From positions 124,001-188,000 of the forward strand of contig NZ_JNZZ01000003.1 in NCBI RefSeq assembly GCF_000717645.1: a stretch of 64,000 bases of DNA. Direction: 5' to 3'. The notes beneath the pieces are model-generated. The model did not search any database and had not been told where the DNA came from. It saw only the letters and a program-made list of their open reading frames with translations. This DNA is from Streptomyces californicus. GTDB taxonomy: Bacteria; Actinomycetota; Actinomycetes; Streptomycetales; Streptomycetaceae. The translations under genes and the position numbers were made by a program. Positions 17,705-26,038 of this stretch are shown here, one piece after another; within the stretch, counting starts at the first letter, position 1, and every line of letters begins with the position of its first letter.

Positions 17705-19096
17705 TCAGCCGACATCGAGGCGCAGGAGATCTTCCTCCGTCTCGCGCCGGACGATGACGCGCGCCTCGCCGTCGCGGACCGCGACGACCGGCGGGCGCAG
17801 CGCGTGGTTGTAGTTGCTCGCCATGGAACGGCAGTACGCGCCGGTGGCGGGGACGGCGATCAGGTCGCCGGGGGCGAGGTCGGCGGGGAGGAACGCGTCC
17901 TTGACCACGATGTCGCCGCTCTCGCAGTGCTTGCCGACGACGCGGACGAGCATCGGCTCGGCGTCGGAGGTGCGGGAGACGAGGGCGACGCTGTACTCGG
18001 CGTCGTACAGCGCGGTGCGGATGTTGTCGGACATACCGCCGTCGACGCTGACGTACGTCCGCAGCCCTTCCAGGGGCTTGATCGTGCCCACCTCGTAGAG
18101 CGTGAACGCGGTGGGTCCGACGATGGCGCGGCCCGGCTCGACGGAGATGCGCGGGGTGCGCAGCTTCGCGGCCTCGCACTCGCGGGTGACGATGTCGCTG
18201 AGCGCCTTGGCGATCTCGTGCGGCTCGCGGGGGTCGTCGTCGGAGGTGTAGGCGATGCCGAGGCCGCCGCCGAGGTCGATCTCGGGGAGTTCCACGCCGT
18301 GCTCGTCGCGGATCTCGGCGAGGAGCTGGACCACGCGCCGGGCGGAGACCTCGAAACCGGCCATGTCGAAGATCTGCGAGCCGATGTGCGAGTGGACGCC
18401 GATGAGGTCGAGCCCGTCGAGGGAGAGGGCCCGGCGGACGGCTTCGGCGGCCTGCCCGTCGGCGAGCGCGATGCCGAACTTCTGGTCCTCGTGCGCGGTG
18501 GCGATGAACTCGTGGGTGTGGGCCTCGACGCCGACGGTGACCCGGATCTGGACCCGCTGGCGGACGCCGTGGCGCTGGGCGATGTGGGCGACGCGGACGA
18601 TCTCCTGGAAGGAGTCGAGCACGATCCGCCCGACGCCGGCCGTGACGGCCCGCTCGATCTCGGCGACCGTCTTGTTGTTGCCGTGGAAGGCGATGCGCTC
18701 GGCGGGCATACCCGCGTCGAGAGCGGTGGTCAGCTCCCCGCCGGAGCACACGTCGAGGTTGAGCCCCTCCTCGGTGAGCCAGCGCACGACGGCGCGGGAG
18801 AGGAACGCCTTGCCGGCGTAGAAGACGTCGGCGTCCGGGCCGAAGGCGTCCGCCCAGGCGCGGCAGCGGGCCCGGAAGTCGCTCTCGTCGAGGAAGTAGG
18901 CGGGGGTGCCGAACTCCTCGGCGAGGCGGGCGACGGTGATCCCGCCGACGGTGAGGGCGCCGTCCGCGTCGCGGGTGACGGTGCGGGACCAGACCTTCTC
19001 GTCGAGGGCGTTCAGGTCGGCGGCGGGCGCGGAGTAGTGGCCCTCGGGGAGGACGTCGGCGTGACGGGGGCCTGCGGGGTGTGCGGAGCGGCTCAT
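17705..19096 (-). CDS. lysA: Diaminopimelate decarboxylase
   Basis: PLP enzyme making lysine from meso-diaminopimelate, the last step of lysine synthesis. 463 residues. Seen: the PLP lysine in DVFYAGKAFLSRAVVRWL, HGNNKTVAEIERAV, GVHSHIGSQIFD, the phosphate-binding ISVEPGRAIVGPTAFTLYEVG, and GAYCRSMASNYN near the end. Lies 33 bp downstream of nrtL and 95 bp upstream of hom; the group looks co-transcribed. Confidence 0.97.
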   Translation of the reverse strand: MSRSAHPAGPRHADVLPEGHYSAPAADLNALDEKVWSRTVTRDADGALTVGGITVARLAEEFGTPAYFLDESDFRARCRAWADAFGPDADVFYAGKAFLSRAVVRWLTEEGLNLDVCSGGELTTALDAGMPAERIAFHGNNKTVAEIERAVTAGVGRIVLDSFQEIVRVAHIAQRHGVRQRVQIRVTVGVEAHTHEFIATAHEDQKFGIALADGQAAEAVRRALSLDGLDLIGVHSHIGSQIFDMAGFEVSARRVVQLLAEIRDEHGVELPEIDLGGGLGIAYTSDDDPREPHEIAKALSDIVTRECEAAKLRTPRISVEPGRAIVGPTAFTLYEVGTIKPLEGLRTYVSVDGGMSDNIRTALYDAEYSVALVSRTSDAEPMLVRVVGKHCESGDIVVKDAFLPADLAPGDLIAVPATGAYCRSMASNYNHALRPPVVAVRDGEARVIVRRETEEDLLRLDVG

Positions 19097-19129
19097 CGTG
19101 TTCGTTCTCTCGGGTCTCTTCTGATCTCG

Positions 19130-20221
19130 TCAGAGATGTTCGGGCGCGCGGATGCCGAGCAGGGACAGGCCGCCTGCCAGCACCGTCCCGGCGGCTTCGG
19201 CGAGGGCCAGCCGGGAGCGGTGGGCGGCCGAGGGTTTCTCGTCACCGGCGGGCAGGGGCGGGCAGGCGTCGTGGAAGTCGAAGAAGGCGTGCGCGACGGC
19301 TTCCAGCTGCCGGGCGACCCGGTCGGGCGCGCGGTGACGGGCCCCGGCGAGCAGGACACCGGGGTGATCGGCGATGAGGTCGAGAAGGGGGCGCGCGGCG
19401 GGGTGGTGCGCGAGGTGCGCGGCGGGGTCCTCACCCCGCGCGGGCGTCTCCGCGGTGAAGCCGAGGGCGGCGGCCCCGCGGGTGAGGGCACGGGCCCGGG
19501 CGTGGGCGTAGCGGACTCGGAAGAGCGGGTTGGCCTCGCCCTGGACGAGCAGGTCGGGGCCGAGGGCGGCGCGGTCGTGCCCGGCGGCCCTCAGGAGCCC
19601 CCAGCGGGCCGCGTCGGGCCCGAGCCGCTCCAGCAGCTCCGCCGCGGTGGCCCCGGCGGGCACGGGCCGGATCCCGGTGAGCGGTGCGGGAGGCGTGCCG
19701 TACGCGTCGACGGTGACGCCGAGGCGGGCCCAGTCCGGGTCGGGCTCCGCCTCGCAGCTGGTCCGGACCCGGGCGCCCTGGGCGAGGACGAGCCGGCGCA
19801 CGGCATGCGCGGTGACGGCGGCGCGGACCTCCCGCGCGTGGTGGAACTGGAGGATCCGGTCCCGCAGCGCGTCCCCGTGTCCGTACGCGAGCCCCTGTTC
19901 CCGTACGGCGGTGAGCACGGCCCGGTCGCTCTCGGCCGGGGCGGCCAGGGTGAAGCTCAGGAACCCGGGCCCGGTGATCTCGACCCGCCCGACGCCCGGT
20001 TCGGCGGCGACGCGGTCGCGCAGGATGCGGGCGACCTCCAGGGCGGGCAGCGCGGCGGGCCCGGCGAGCTGGAGCGCGACGGCGCAGGCGTAGTCGCCGC
20101 TGCCGCCGGGCCGGGTCCGCTCCACCCGCACGCGCGGGGGCACGGGTGCGTGCAGCGCGTCCTCGTCGACCGCGCGGCGCACGGCGTGCAGCACGGTCCG
20201 GGAGAGGTCGGCGGGGGTCAC
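19130..20221 (-). CDS. nrtL: ArgS-related protein without catalytic core (NrtL type)
   Basis: 363 residues resembling the two ends of arginyl-tRNA synthetase. Residues about 1-95 look like the ArgRS N-terminal additional domain (GSGDYACAVALQLA, GPGFLSFTLA). The C-terminal part (about 230-363) is a DALR anticodon-binding domain (NPLFRVRYAHARARAL, RQLEAVAHAFFDFHDACP, LLGIRAPEHL). The Rossmann catalytic domain is largely missing: I find no HIGH or KMSK motif. It should not charge tRNA. GTG start. It heads the lysA-hom-thrC group and lies 0.9 kb from tRNA-Arg(CCG). Function unknown; the name follows the actinobacterial family as I recall it. Confidence 0.85.
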   Translation of the reverse strand: MTPADLSRTVLHAVRRAVDEDALHAPVPPRVRVERTRPGGSGDYACAVALQLAGPAALPALEVARILRDRVAAEPGVGRVEITGPGFLSFTLAAPAESDRAVLTAVREQGLAYGHGDALRDRILQFHHAREVRAAVTAHAVRRLVLAQGARVRTSCEAEPDPDWARLGVTVDAYGTPPAPLTGIRPVPAGATAAELLERLGPDAARWGLLRAAGHDRAALGPDLLVQGEANPLFRVRYAHARARALTRGAAALGFTAETPARGEDPAAHLAHHPAARPLLDLIADHPGVLLAGARHRAPDRVARQLEAVAHAFFDFHDACPPLPAGDEKPSAAHRSRLALAEAAGTVLAGGLSLLGIRAPEHL

Positions 20222-20310
20222 GGGTCAAGCGTAGGTGAGAGTGGGGGGCACTCCGCGACCCGGTTTCGCCATGCGGGCAGCCGGACCGGTCCGGGTCCGG
20301 CCGTCGGCGT

Positions 20311-20450
20311 CCGGTGGGTTGTGCCGTGCGGTCGCCGGTGGGTTGTGCCGTGCCGGCGTCCGGTAGCCCATGCCGCGCCGTCGTCCGGTGGGTTGTGCCG
20401 TGCCGGCGTCCGGTGGCCCGTGCCCTACGGTCGTCCGCGCATCAGCCGGT
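20311..20450. repeat. About 25-bp degenerate tandem repeat downstream of the receiver gene
   Basis: Units starting CCGGTGGG or a close variant lie at 20311, 20335, 20360, 20385 and 20410, period 24-25 bp, consensus CCGGTGGGTTGTGCCGTGCC. A sixth related start at 20446 lies inside the last codons of the response-regulator gene. Fills the gap between that gene and nrtL. Confidence 0.8.
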
Positions 20451-20876
20451 GGCGCTGCCCGCGCGTCCGGCGCCCTGCCGCCCGCCCGTCGCGGGCGCGT
20501 CCGCTCCGCCCGCCAGCCGGCGCACGATCCGCACCAGCTCGCTCGGCTCGAACGGCTTCGCCAGGAACGCGTCCACCCCGGCCGCGACGCCCGCTTCGAC
20601 CTCGTGGGGCGTGCAGGCGCTGATGACGGCCAGCGGCAGACGACTGGTGCGGGGGTCGGCGCGCAGCCGGTTGGCGGTCGCCAGACCGTCCAGCCGGGGC
20701 ATCACGACGTCGAGGGTGATCACGTCGGGGCGGACTCTTCCGACCAGGTCCAGGCATTCGACACCATCGGCCGCGGTCACGACCTCGAAGCCCTCCAGCT
20801 CGAGATTGACCCTGATCAGCTGCCGGATGACCTTGTTGTCGTCGACAACAAGCACGCGGCCGTACGCCCCTGACAC
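20442..20876 (-). CDS. Stand-alone response regulator receiver protein (CheY-like)
   Basis: 144 residues, a single receiver domain with no DNA-binding output. Acidic pocket in VLVVDDNKVIRQLIRV, phospho-acceptor Asp in DVITLDVVMPRLDG, and the conserved Lys in DAFLAKPFEPSELV. A short Gly/Ala-rich tail follows. GTG start at 20876, with GAAGG unusually close; a GTG further upstream at about 20927 is an alternative. No histidine kinase is adjacent, so its partner is unknown. Confidence 0.9.
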   Translation of the reverse strand: MSGAYGRVLVVDDNKVIRQLIRVNLELEGFEVVTAADGVECLDLVGRVRPDVITLDVVMPRLDGLATANRLRADPRTSRLPLAVISACTPHEVEAGVAAGVDAFLAKPFEPSELVRIVRRLAGGADAPATGGRQGAGRAGSATG

Positions 20877-21079
20877 CCTTCGAGGGTAGGACCGCCGGCG
20901 GGGCGGCGTCCGGGTTTTGTCCACTTCCGCCCCGGACGGGTCTCCCACGCCGCCACGGGCCGTCCCGGCGTGGCGGAACCCGGCGGCGTCCGGCACGCGG
21001 ACGGCTGCGGAATACCTGTTCACAGGCACCCCGTGGGAGCTGGTAGTGTTCCACCCGTCGCAGAGCAACACCGCGATTC

Positions 21080-21151
21080 GCCCCCGTAGCTCAGGGGATA
21101 GAGCATCGGCCTCCGGAGCCGGGTGCGCAGGTTCGAATCCTGCCGGGGGCA
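21080..21151 (+). tRNA. tRNA-Arg (anticodon CCG)
   Basis: 72-nt cloverleaf: acceptor GCCCCCG/CGGGGGC with discriminator A, D stem GCTC/GAGC, anticodon loop CTCCGGA giving anticodon CCG (reads CGG), T arm GCAGG-TTCGAAT-CCTGC. CCA is not encoded. Preceded by a divergent gap to the receiver gene. Confidence 0.97.
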
Positions 21152-21162
21152 CTTCCGGATCG

Positions 21163-21196
21163 AAGAACCGGACCAGCAGAGGCTGGTCCGGTTCTT
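21163..21196 (+). terminator. Terminator after tRNA-Arg
   Basis: Perfect 15-bp inverted repeat AAGAACCGGACCAGC (21163-21177) and its complement (21182-21196) with loop AGAG, ending TTCTTTCGT. Eleven bases after the tRNA. Confidence 0.9.
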
Positions 21197-21211
21197 TCGT
21201 GTTGCGCACGC

Positions 21212-21264
21212 CACAGCCCGCGTGGGCGGGCCGGGAGTGGTCCGGCTCGCCCGCGCGGGCTGTG
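21212..21264 (-). terminator. Stem-loop after the small secreted protein gene
   Basis: CACAGCCCGCG (21212-21222) pairs with CGCGGGCTGTG (21254-21264), with further GC pairing inside. Ends four bases from the stop codon of the minus-strand gene. Confidence 0.65.
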
Positions 21265-21267
21265 CGG

Positions 21268-21843
21268 TCAGTACTTCCCGTCGACCGGGATCCAGCCCGA
21301 CCAGGACTCGGGCTGGTAGAACTTGCCGGTGTCGCCGTCGTACCGCAGGACCCGCAGACGGACGTTGCCGCTCTCCCGGTAGTCCTTGTTGCAGGTCGCC
21401 CAGGTGTTGACGCCGAGCTTGTTGACGCAGACCTCCGCGGCGCGCCCGTAGTCGGTGTAGACGCCGACCGCCGAGGACATGCCGTCCTTCTTCGTGTCGC
21501 CGGACCAGACGATGTCGCCGTTGTGCTGGAAGCACCCCTGCACCCCGTAGGCGGCGACGCCGCCGAGGCAGGTGTTCGACGGGCCCGCCTTGGCGGACGC
21601 CACCGGGTTCGCCTTTCCGGCCGCCACGGCCTCGTCCTCGTCCGCCGGGAAGAGGAGGTCGCCCGGTTCGGCGCCGGGCGCCGTCGCGGTGCCCTCGATG
21701 ACACTGGTGCCCGTCGGCAGCTGGACCTCGACGAGGGTCTCGGGAGCCTCGTCGGCCAGGGCCGGCGTCGCGGTGACGACCGACACGGCCAGCGCCGACG
21801 CTCCGGCGAGAACGCTCAACTTCGAGCGCCAGTTGTTACGCAT
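21268..21843 (-). CDS. Small secreted protein of unknown function
   Basis: 191 residues. A Sec signal peptide covers about residues 1-31 (basic MRNNWRSK, hydrophobic LSVLAGASALAVSVVTA, cleavage near TPALA-DE). The mature part begins with a Glu/Thr-rich linker, then a compact C-terminal domain with four cysteines (NTCLGG, QGCFQH, EVCVNK, ATCNKD), probably two disulphides, and many aromatic residues (WSGW, FYQPESW). Such small exported Streptomyces proteins are common; I recognise no catalytic motif. Monocistronic, with hairpins on both sides. Confidence 0.8.
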   Translation of the reverse strand: MRNNWRSKLSVLAGASALAVSVVTATPALADEAPETLVEVQLPTGTSVIEGTATAPGAEPGDLLFPADEDEAVAAGKANPVASAKAGPSNTCLGGVAAYGVQGCFQHNGDIVWSGDTKKDGMSSAVGVYTDYGRAAEVCVNKLGVNTWATCNKDYRESGNVRLRVLRYDGDTGKFYQPESWSGWIPVDGKY

Positions 21844-22050
21844 GCTTCGCTACCCCCGCGCCTGATCCCGGTATCGAGATCATCGAACAATCAGATGTGA
21901 ACAAGGTGTGAGACTAAGAGATCGCTGTGACGGATGGAAGGGGCTTCTGTGACGCATGTGGCTCACGGTGCTGGTGATGGGCTTTCAGCGTCGCCCGGCA
22001 GCCCCCGGCGCCGTGCCGGAGGACTTCGGTGAGCAGGCGCCGTACACACG

Positions 22051-22092
22051 AACGGGAGGGCGGGCACACGGTGGTGTGCCCGCCCTCCCGTT
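22051..22092 (-). terminator. Strong stem-loop after the small lipoprotein gene
   Basis: Perfect 19-bp inverted repeat (arms 22051-22069 and 22074-22092) with a four-base loop, about 20 bp beyond the stop codon. Confidence 0.8.
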
Positions 22093-22111
22093 TCTTCCGC
22101 CGCCGCTCTCC

Positions 22112-22441
22112 CTAGGGCAGCGTCGGCGGCGCCTCGGCCCGCTCCCCCTCCGTGAACTCGGCGAACGTGAGGTCGAGCGCGCAGTCCTCCGGGATGTCGG
22201 CGGCGGACGTGGCGCACTTCGCGGGCCCGGCCACGCTCTGCTCGTTCAACTCGGGCTCCCCGGCGGCCCGTTTGCCCGTCTCGATCTTCCCCTCCAGCCC
22301 ATCCAGCCCCTCGGCGGGAGCCGGGGCGGTGGGGGCCGGCGGCCGTTCGGCGTCAGCGGTCGGCGACGACGAGCAGGCCGCCGCCCCCATCACCGTGGCC
22401 AGGACGAGCGCGGCCGAGGCCGTGGCGGTACGAAGTCGCAT
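22112..22441 (-). CDS. Small putative lipoprotein
   Basis: 109 residues from ATG at 22441 (GAGGGGGGACC upstream; a TTG one codon earlier is possible). A lipoprotein signal LRTATASAALVLATVMGAAACSS ends in the lipobox AAAC, so the Cys is probably acylated. The mature part is short and Pro/Ala/Glu-rich with two later cysteines (AKCATSAADIPEDCALD). Function unknown. The 298 bp between it and the second glyA hold nothing I can recognise. Confidence 0.72.
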   Translation of the reverse strand: MRLRTATASAALVLATVMGAAACSSSPTADAERPPAPTAPAPAEGLDGLEGKIETGKRAAGEPELNEQSVAGPAKCATSAADIPEDCALDLTFAEFTEGERAEAPPTLP

Positions 22442-22739
22442 CAAGGTCCCCCCTCAGCGGATGCCCGGACGTCCGGATCATCAGTCGATCCACGGTGCCA
22501 CAAAGGGCGGTGGGGAAGGCGGAGAAGATGTGAAGGGCGCGGGACCGGCTTCGGCCACGCTCAGAGCGGCGCCCGCCCCGGCAGACGCGCGGTCCGGTCC
22601 GACGGCCGGGTCGACGGCGCCCGCGGGGAACCGTCCCGCGAGCGGGCGGTACGACGCGGCCCCACGTCCGGTCGGCCATCGAACCGTCCGTGACTCCGCC
22701 GCCCGCGGGCCGGGCGTCCTGACCCGCGGCGACACCGCC

Positions 22740-24050
22740 TCACGACACCGGCAGCCCCGGTGCCGGGTGGGCGTCCATGAGGTCCTTCACCTCGCCCCGT
22801 ACCTTCGTGATCGCCGCCTCGTCGCCCGTGCGGGCCGCCTCGACCACTGCGGTGATCCAGGTGGCGACCGTGGACATCGCCGAGGCGGGGACCCCCCGGG
22901 AGGTGAGGGCGGGGGTGCCGATCCGGATGCCGGAGGGGTCGAAGGGCTTACGGGGGTCGTAGGGGACGGTGTTGTAGTTGACGACGATGCCCGCGCGGTC
23001 GAGCGCCTTGGCCGCCACCTTGCCGGAGACGTCCTTGTCGGTGAGGTCGATCAGCAGGAGGTGGTTGTCGGTGCCGCCGGAGACCAGGTCGAAGCCGTGG
23101 GCGGTCAACTCCTCCCCCAGCGTACGGGCGTTGGCCACGACCTGGTGGGCGTAGGAGCAGAAGCCGGCGGTGGCGGCTTCGCCGAGGGCCGCCGCGATGG
23201 CCGCCGTGGTCTGGTTGTGCGGGCCGCCCTGGAGGCCGGGGAAGACCGCGCGGTCGATGGCGCGGGCGTGTTCGGCGGTGGAGAGGAGCATCGCGCCGCG
23301 CGGGCCGCGCAGGGTCTTGTGCGTCGTGGTGGAGACGACGTCGGCGTGACCGGCGGGCGAGGGGTGCGCGCCGCCCGCGATCAGGCCGGCGATGTGCGCG
23401 ATGTCGGCGACCAGCACGGCGCCGGTCTCACGGGCGATCTCCGCGAAGCCCGCGAAGTCGATCGTGCGGGGAACGGCCGTACCGCCGCAGAAGATGAGCC
23501 TGGGCCGTTCGGCGCGGGCCAGGTCGCGGACCTCGTCCAGGTCGATCCGGCCCGTGTCGCGGCGCACCCCGTACCGGACGCCGCGGAACCAGCGGCCGGT
23601 GGCGGAGACGTCCCAGCCGTGCGTGAGGTGGCCGCCCATCGGGAGGGACATGCCGAGGACGGTGTCACCGGGCTGGAGGAAGGCCAGGTAGGCGGCGAGG
23701 TTGGCCGGGGAGCCGGAGTACGGCTGGACGTTGGCGTGGTCCATGCCGAAGAGGGCCTGGGCGCGGCGGATCGCCAGTGTCTCGACCCGGTCGATGACCT
23801 GCTGGCCCTCGTAGTACCGCTTGCCGGGGTAGCCCTCGGAGTACTTGTTCTGGAGCACGGAGCCCGAGGCTTCGAGCACGGCGGCGGAGACGTAGTTCTC
23901 GCTCGGGATCAGGCGCAGGGTGTCGGCCTGGAGCCGCTCCTCGGCGCCGATCAGGCCGGCCAGCTCGGGGTCGGACGCGGTGAGCGCCGGATGGCGTGGC
24001 GCGGCCGTGTCCGTGGTGGCGGCGGTCGGGGTGCTGGTGCGGGTGGTCAT
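22740..24050 (-). CDS. glyA: Serine hydroxymethyltransferase (second copy, under ZTP riboswitch)
   Basis: 436 residues from the ATG at 24050 (GGAAGG upstream). Classic SHMT sequence: LRLIPSENYVSAAVLEASGS, QNKYSEGYPGKRYYEGQQ, FGMDHANVQPYSGSPANLAAY, and the PLP lysine in DVVSTTTHKTLRGPRGAM. It is closer to standard SHMT than the copy at 4592-5881. The upstream ZTP riboswitch ties expression to the purine intermediate ZMP/ZTP, which accumulates when 10-formyl-THF runs short; this marks it as the copy that supplies folate one-carbon units. Confidence 0.97.
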   Translation of the reverse strand: MTTRTSTPTAATTDTAAPRHPALTASDPELAGLIGAEERLQADTLRLIPSENYVSAAVLEASGSVLQNKYSEGYPGKRYYEGQQVIDRVETLAIRRAQALFGMDHANVQPYSGSPANLAAYLAFLQPGDTVLGMSLPMGGHLTHGWDVSATGRWFRGVRYGVRRDTGRIDLDEVRDLARAERPRLIFCGGTAVPRTIDFAGFAEIARETGAVLVADIAHIAGLIAGGAHPSPAGHADVVSTTTHKTLRGPRGAMLLSTAEHARAIDRAVFPGLQGGPHNQTTAAIAAALGEAATAGFCSYAHQVVANARTLGEELTAHGFDLVSGGTDNHLLLIDLTDKDVSGKVAAKALDRAGIVVNYNTVPYDPRKPFDPSGIRIGTPALTSRGVPASAMSTVATWITAVVEAARTGDEAAITKVRGEVKDLMDAHPAPGLPVS

Positions 24051-24087
24051 GGAAGACGCCTTCCGGGTCGGCCGCGCGGGGCGGCGT

Positions 24088-24215
24088 GGACCCGGATGCC
24101 CAGGCGGACGGCTCTCCGGAGATGACGCCCCGGGCGGGCCCGGGGTGCGCCGCTTCCTCGTGGTCGGTTCCACGGAGCGCCCCTGCCGGGGCACGCGCCA
24201 GTCGCGGCATTCGGC
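24088..24215 (-). ncRNA. ZTP riboswitch (pfl motif)
   Basis: On the minus strand GCCGC-GACTGGCG opens the first domain, a hairpin CGTGG-AACCGA-CCACG follows, and AGGAA-GCGGC closes P1. After a variable GC-rich stem comes the second conserved block CCGCCTGGGCATCCGG (24092-24107). GACTGGCG and CCGCCTGGGCA are the defining conserved elements of the ZTP aptamer, and glyA is a classic target. About 40 bases separate the aptamer from the start codon, enough to control translation initiation. Confidence 0.93.
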
Positions 24216-24340
24216 AGTGTAGGGGGTGGGCGGGGGCAATGGTGGGCCGACGTCCGAAGAGGGCGACGTGACCGTGCGTGGCGGGCGGTGGAAACGGGCA
24301 GATTCCCGGTGACTTTTCGGCTCGGCGGTGGGGGGACCGT

Positions 24341-26038
24341 ATGGAGTCCGGTGATCGGGGCGCGGCTGCGGGGCGGGGAGCCGGGTTCGGTGGGGGCGTG
24401 CCGCCGACGGGCGGGCCGCCCGGTGCGGGAGGCGGGGACGCCGGGTTCGGGGCGCCGCCGCCGCCTTCCCGTGCGCCGTCCGTGGGGCCGCCGCCGGACG
24501 GGGCCGCTCTGCGGTCGACCGGGGCGGCGTTGCTCAATCTGAGCGGGCTCGGGCTCGGGTACGCCCTGGTGGGGCGCTGGGGGCGGGCGGTGGTGTGCTG
24601 GGCCGCCACCGGGTCGCTGGTGTGGGCGGCGTTGCCCGCCGATCCGGACGGGGTGCCCAAGAGCGTGCTCGTCGGGTATCTGCTGGTGCTGGTGGCCGCC
24701 GCCGTCGACGGGGCCCGGATCGCCCGGCGTTCGGCGCTGGGCGGAGCGTGGCGGCCGGTGGTGGCGGTCGGGCTCGGGGTGGTGCTGCTGACCGTGCCGG
24801 CGGGCGGGGCGGCGGTGTACGGCTCCGCGCGGGACGAGGCGCGGGAGCGGATGCTGCTGGAGAGGCTGGCAGACGGGGACGAGCGGGTCGAGGCGGCCGG
24901 GCGGCAGCCGTACGACGCGGCGAAGGGCACGTACGCGCAGGCGCTCCGCGTCTACCGCGCGCTCGCGGAGGACCACCCGGGCTCCCGGGCCGCGAAGCTC
25001 GTGCCGGACCGGCTGGAGGCGTACTACAGAAGCGTCTCCGCCCCGTACGAGCAGAAGCGGCACTGCGAGGCCGTCGCGCCCCTGACCCATCTGCGGACGC
25101 TGCCGGAATCGGTGGACCGGAAGCTGCTGGGCGAGCTGGCCTCCTGGCCCGACGAGCCGCTCGCCGAGTCCCTGTACGCGTGCGGGGTGTCGCGCCTGGG
25201 CGGGGTGGGCGGCGGCGGCGCGGAGCTGGGCGAGCTGTTGCGTACGTTCCCCGATTCCGCCTCCGCGCGGCAGGTCGGGCCCGCCGTCGAGGAGCGGATC
25301 ACGGCCCAGGTCGCGGCGTTGAAGGGCGACGAGCCCTGCGCGGCCACCGAGGTCCTGCGGGGCCTCGGCACCACCGCCGCCCAGCTTCCCGACGAGCGGG
25401 TGAAGAAGCTGGGGGCCGAGGCCGGCAAGCGTGTCGTGGACGGCGTGTACGCCTGCGGGGTCGATCAGTTCGAGGACGGGAAGTTCGCGGAGGCCCGCAC
25501 GACGCTGACCGGTTTCTCGCGGGCGTACCGGGACGACGGACGGGTGCGGCGGGCGCGGGACATCGCGACAGCCGCCGAGATAGCCGCCGACCGCCCGGCC
25601 GCGGGCAAGCGGCTGCCGCCCGCGAAGCGGCCCGGAGGGCCCCGGATGGAACTCGTCATCAGCAACGACGCGCCCAACACGGTCGAGGTGCTCTACACCG
25701 GCCCGGTCACCGGCACCGTCAGCCTGAAGGCGTGCGCCGGCTGCGAGCGGTACAGGGCGTCGGAGGGCTCGCGCCGGGCGTGCCGGGCGAGCGGCAGGGA
25801 CTACCCGAAGGCGCGGCTCCGGCTCCCCGCCGGCGAGTACCACTTCCTCTACAAGCACGGCACGGGCGCGACCGCCCGGGTGGACAGCTACTCCTCGGGG
25901 ACGAAGGTCCAGCCGGGCTACACGTACACCAGTTGCACGTACGTCATCGAGCGCAGCCCGTTCGACCTCGACCTGCCGCAACTGCCGGATCCGATCCAGC
26001 CGGTCCTCAGCCCTTGGGGCGCGGGTTCCTATCGATGA
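24341..26038 (+). CDS. Multi-domain membrane protein of unknown function
   Basis: 565 residues from the ATG at 24341 (GGTGGGGGGACC upstream). Gly/Pro-rich N-terminus (1-50). About four membrane segments follow at 55-155 (LLNLSGLGLGYALVG, VVCWAATGSLVWAAL, VLVGYLLVLVAAAV, PVVAVGLGVVLLTVPAG). Next is a helical, TPR-like region (about 160-420) with paired cysteine-containing helices (SLYACGVSRLG, GVYACGVDQFEDGKFAEARTTL). The C-terminal beta-rich domain has five cysteines (LKACAGCERY, RACRASG, YTSCTYVIE). The tail overlaps the 3' end of the facing kinase gene by 32 bp. No known family recognised. Confidence 0.75.
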   Translation: MESGDRGAAAGRGAGFGGGVPPTGGPPGAGGGDAGFGAPPPPSRAPSVGPPPDGAALRSTGAALLNLSGLGLGYALVGRWGRAVVCWAATGSLVWAALPADPDGVPKSVLVGYLLVLVAAAVDGARIARRSALGGAWRPVVAVGLGVVLLTVPAGGAAVYGSARDEARERMLLERLADGDERVEAAGRQPYDAAKGTYAQALRVYRALAEDHPGSRAAKLVPDRLEAYYRSVSAPYEQKRHCEAVAPLTHLRTLPESVDRKLLGELASWPDEPLAESLYACGVSRLGGVGGGGAELGELLRTFPDSASARQVGPAVEERITAQVAALKGDEPCAATEVLRGLGTTAAQLPDERVKKLGAEAGKRVVDGVYACGVDQFEDGKFAEARTTLTGFSRAYRDDGRVRRARDIATAAEIAADRPAAGKRLPPAKRPGGPRMELVISNDAPNTVEVLYTGPVTGTVSLKACAGCERYRASEGSRRACRASGRDYPKARLRLPAGEYHFLYKHGTGATARVDSYSSGTKVQPGYTYTSCTYVIERSPFDLDLPQLPDPIQPVLSPWGAGSYR

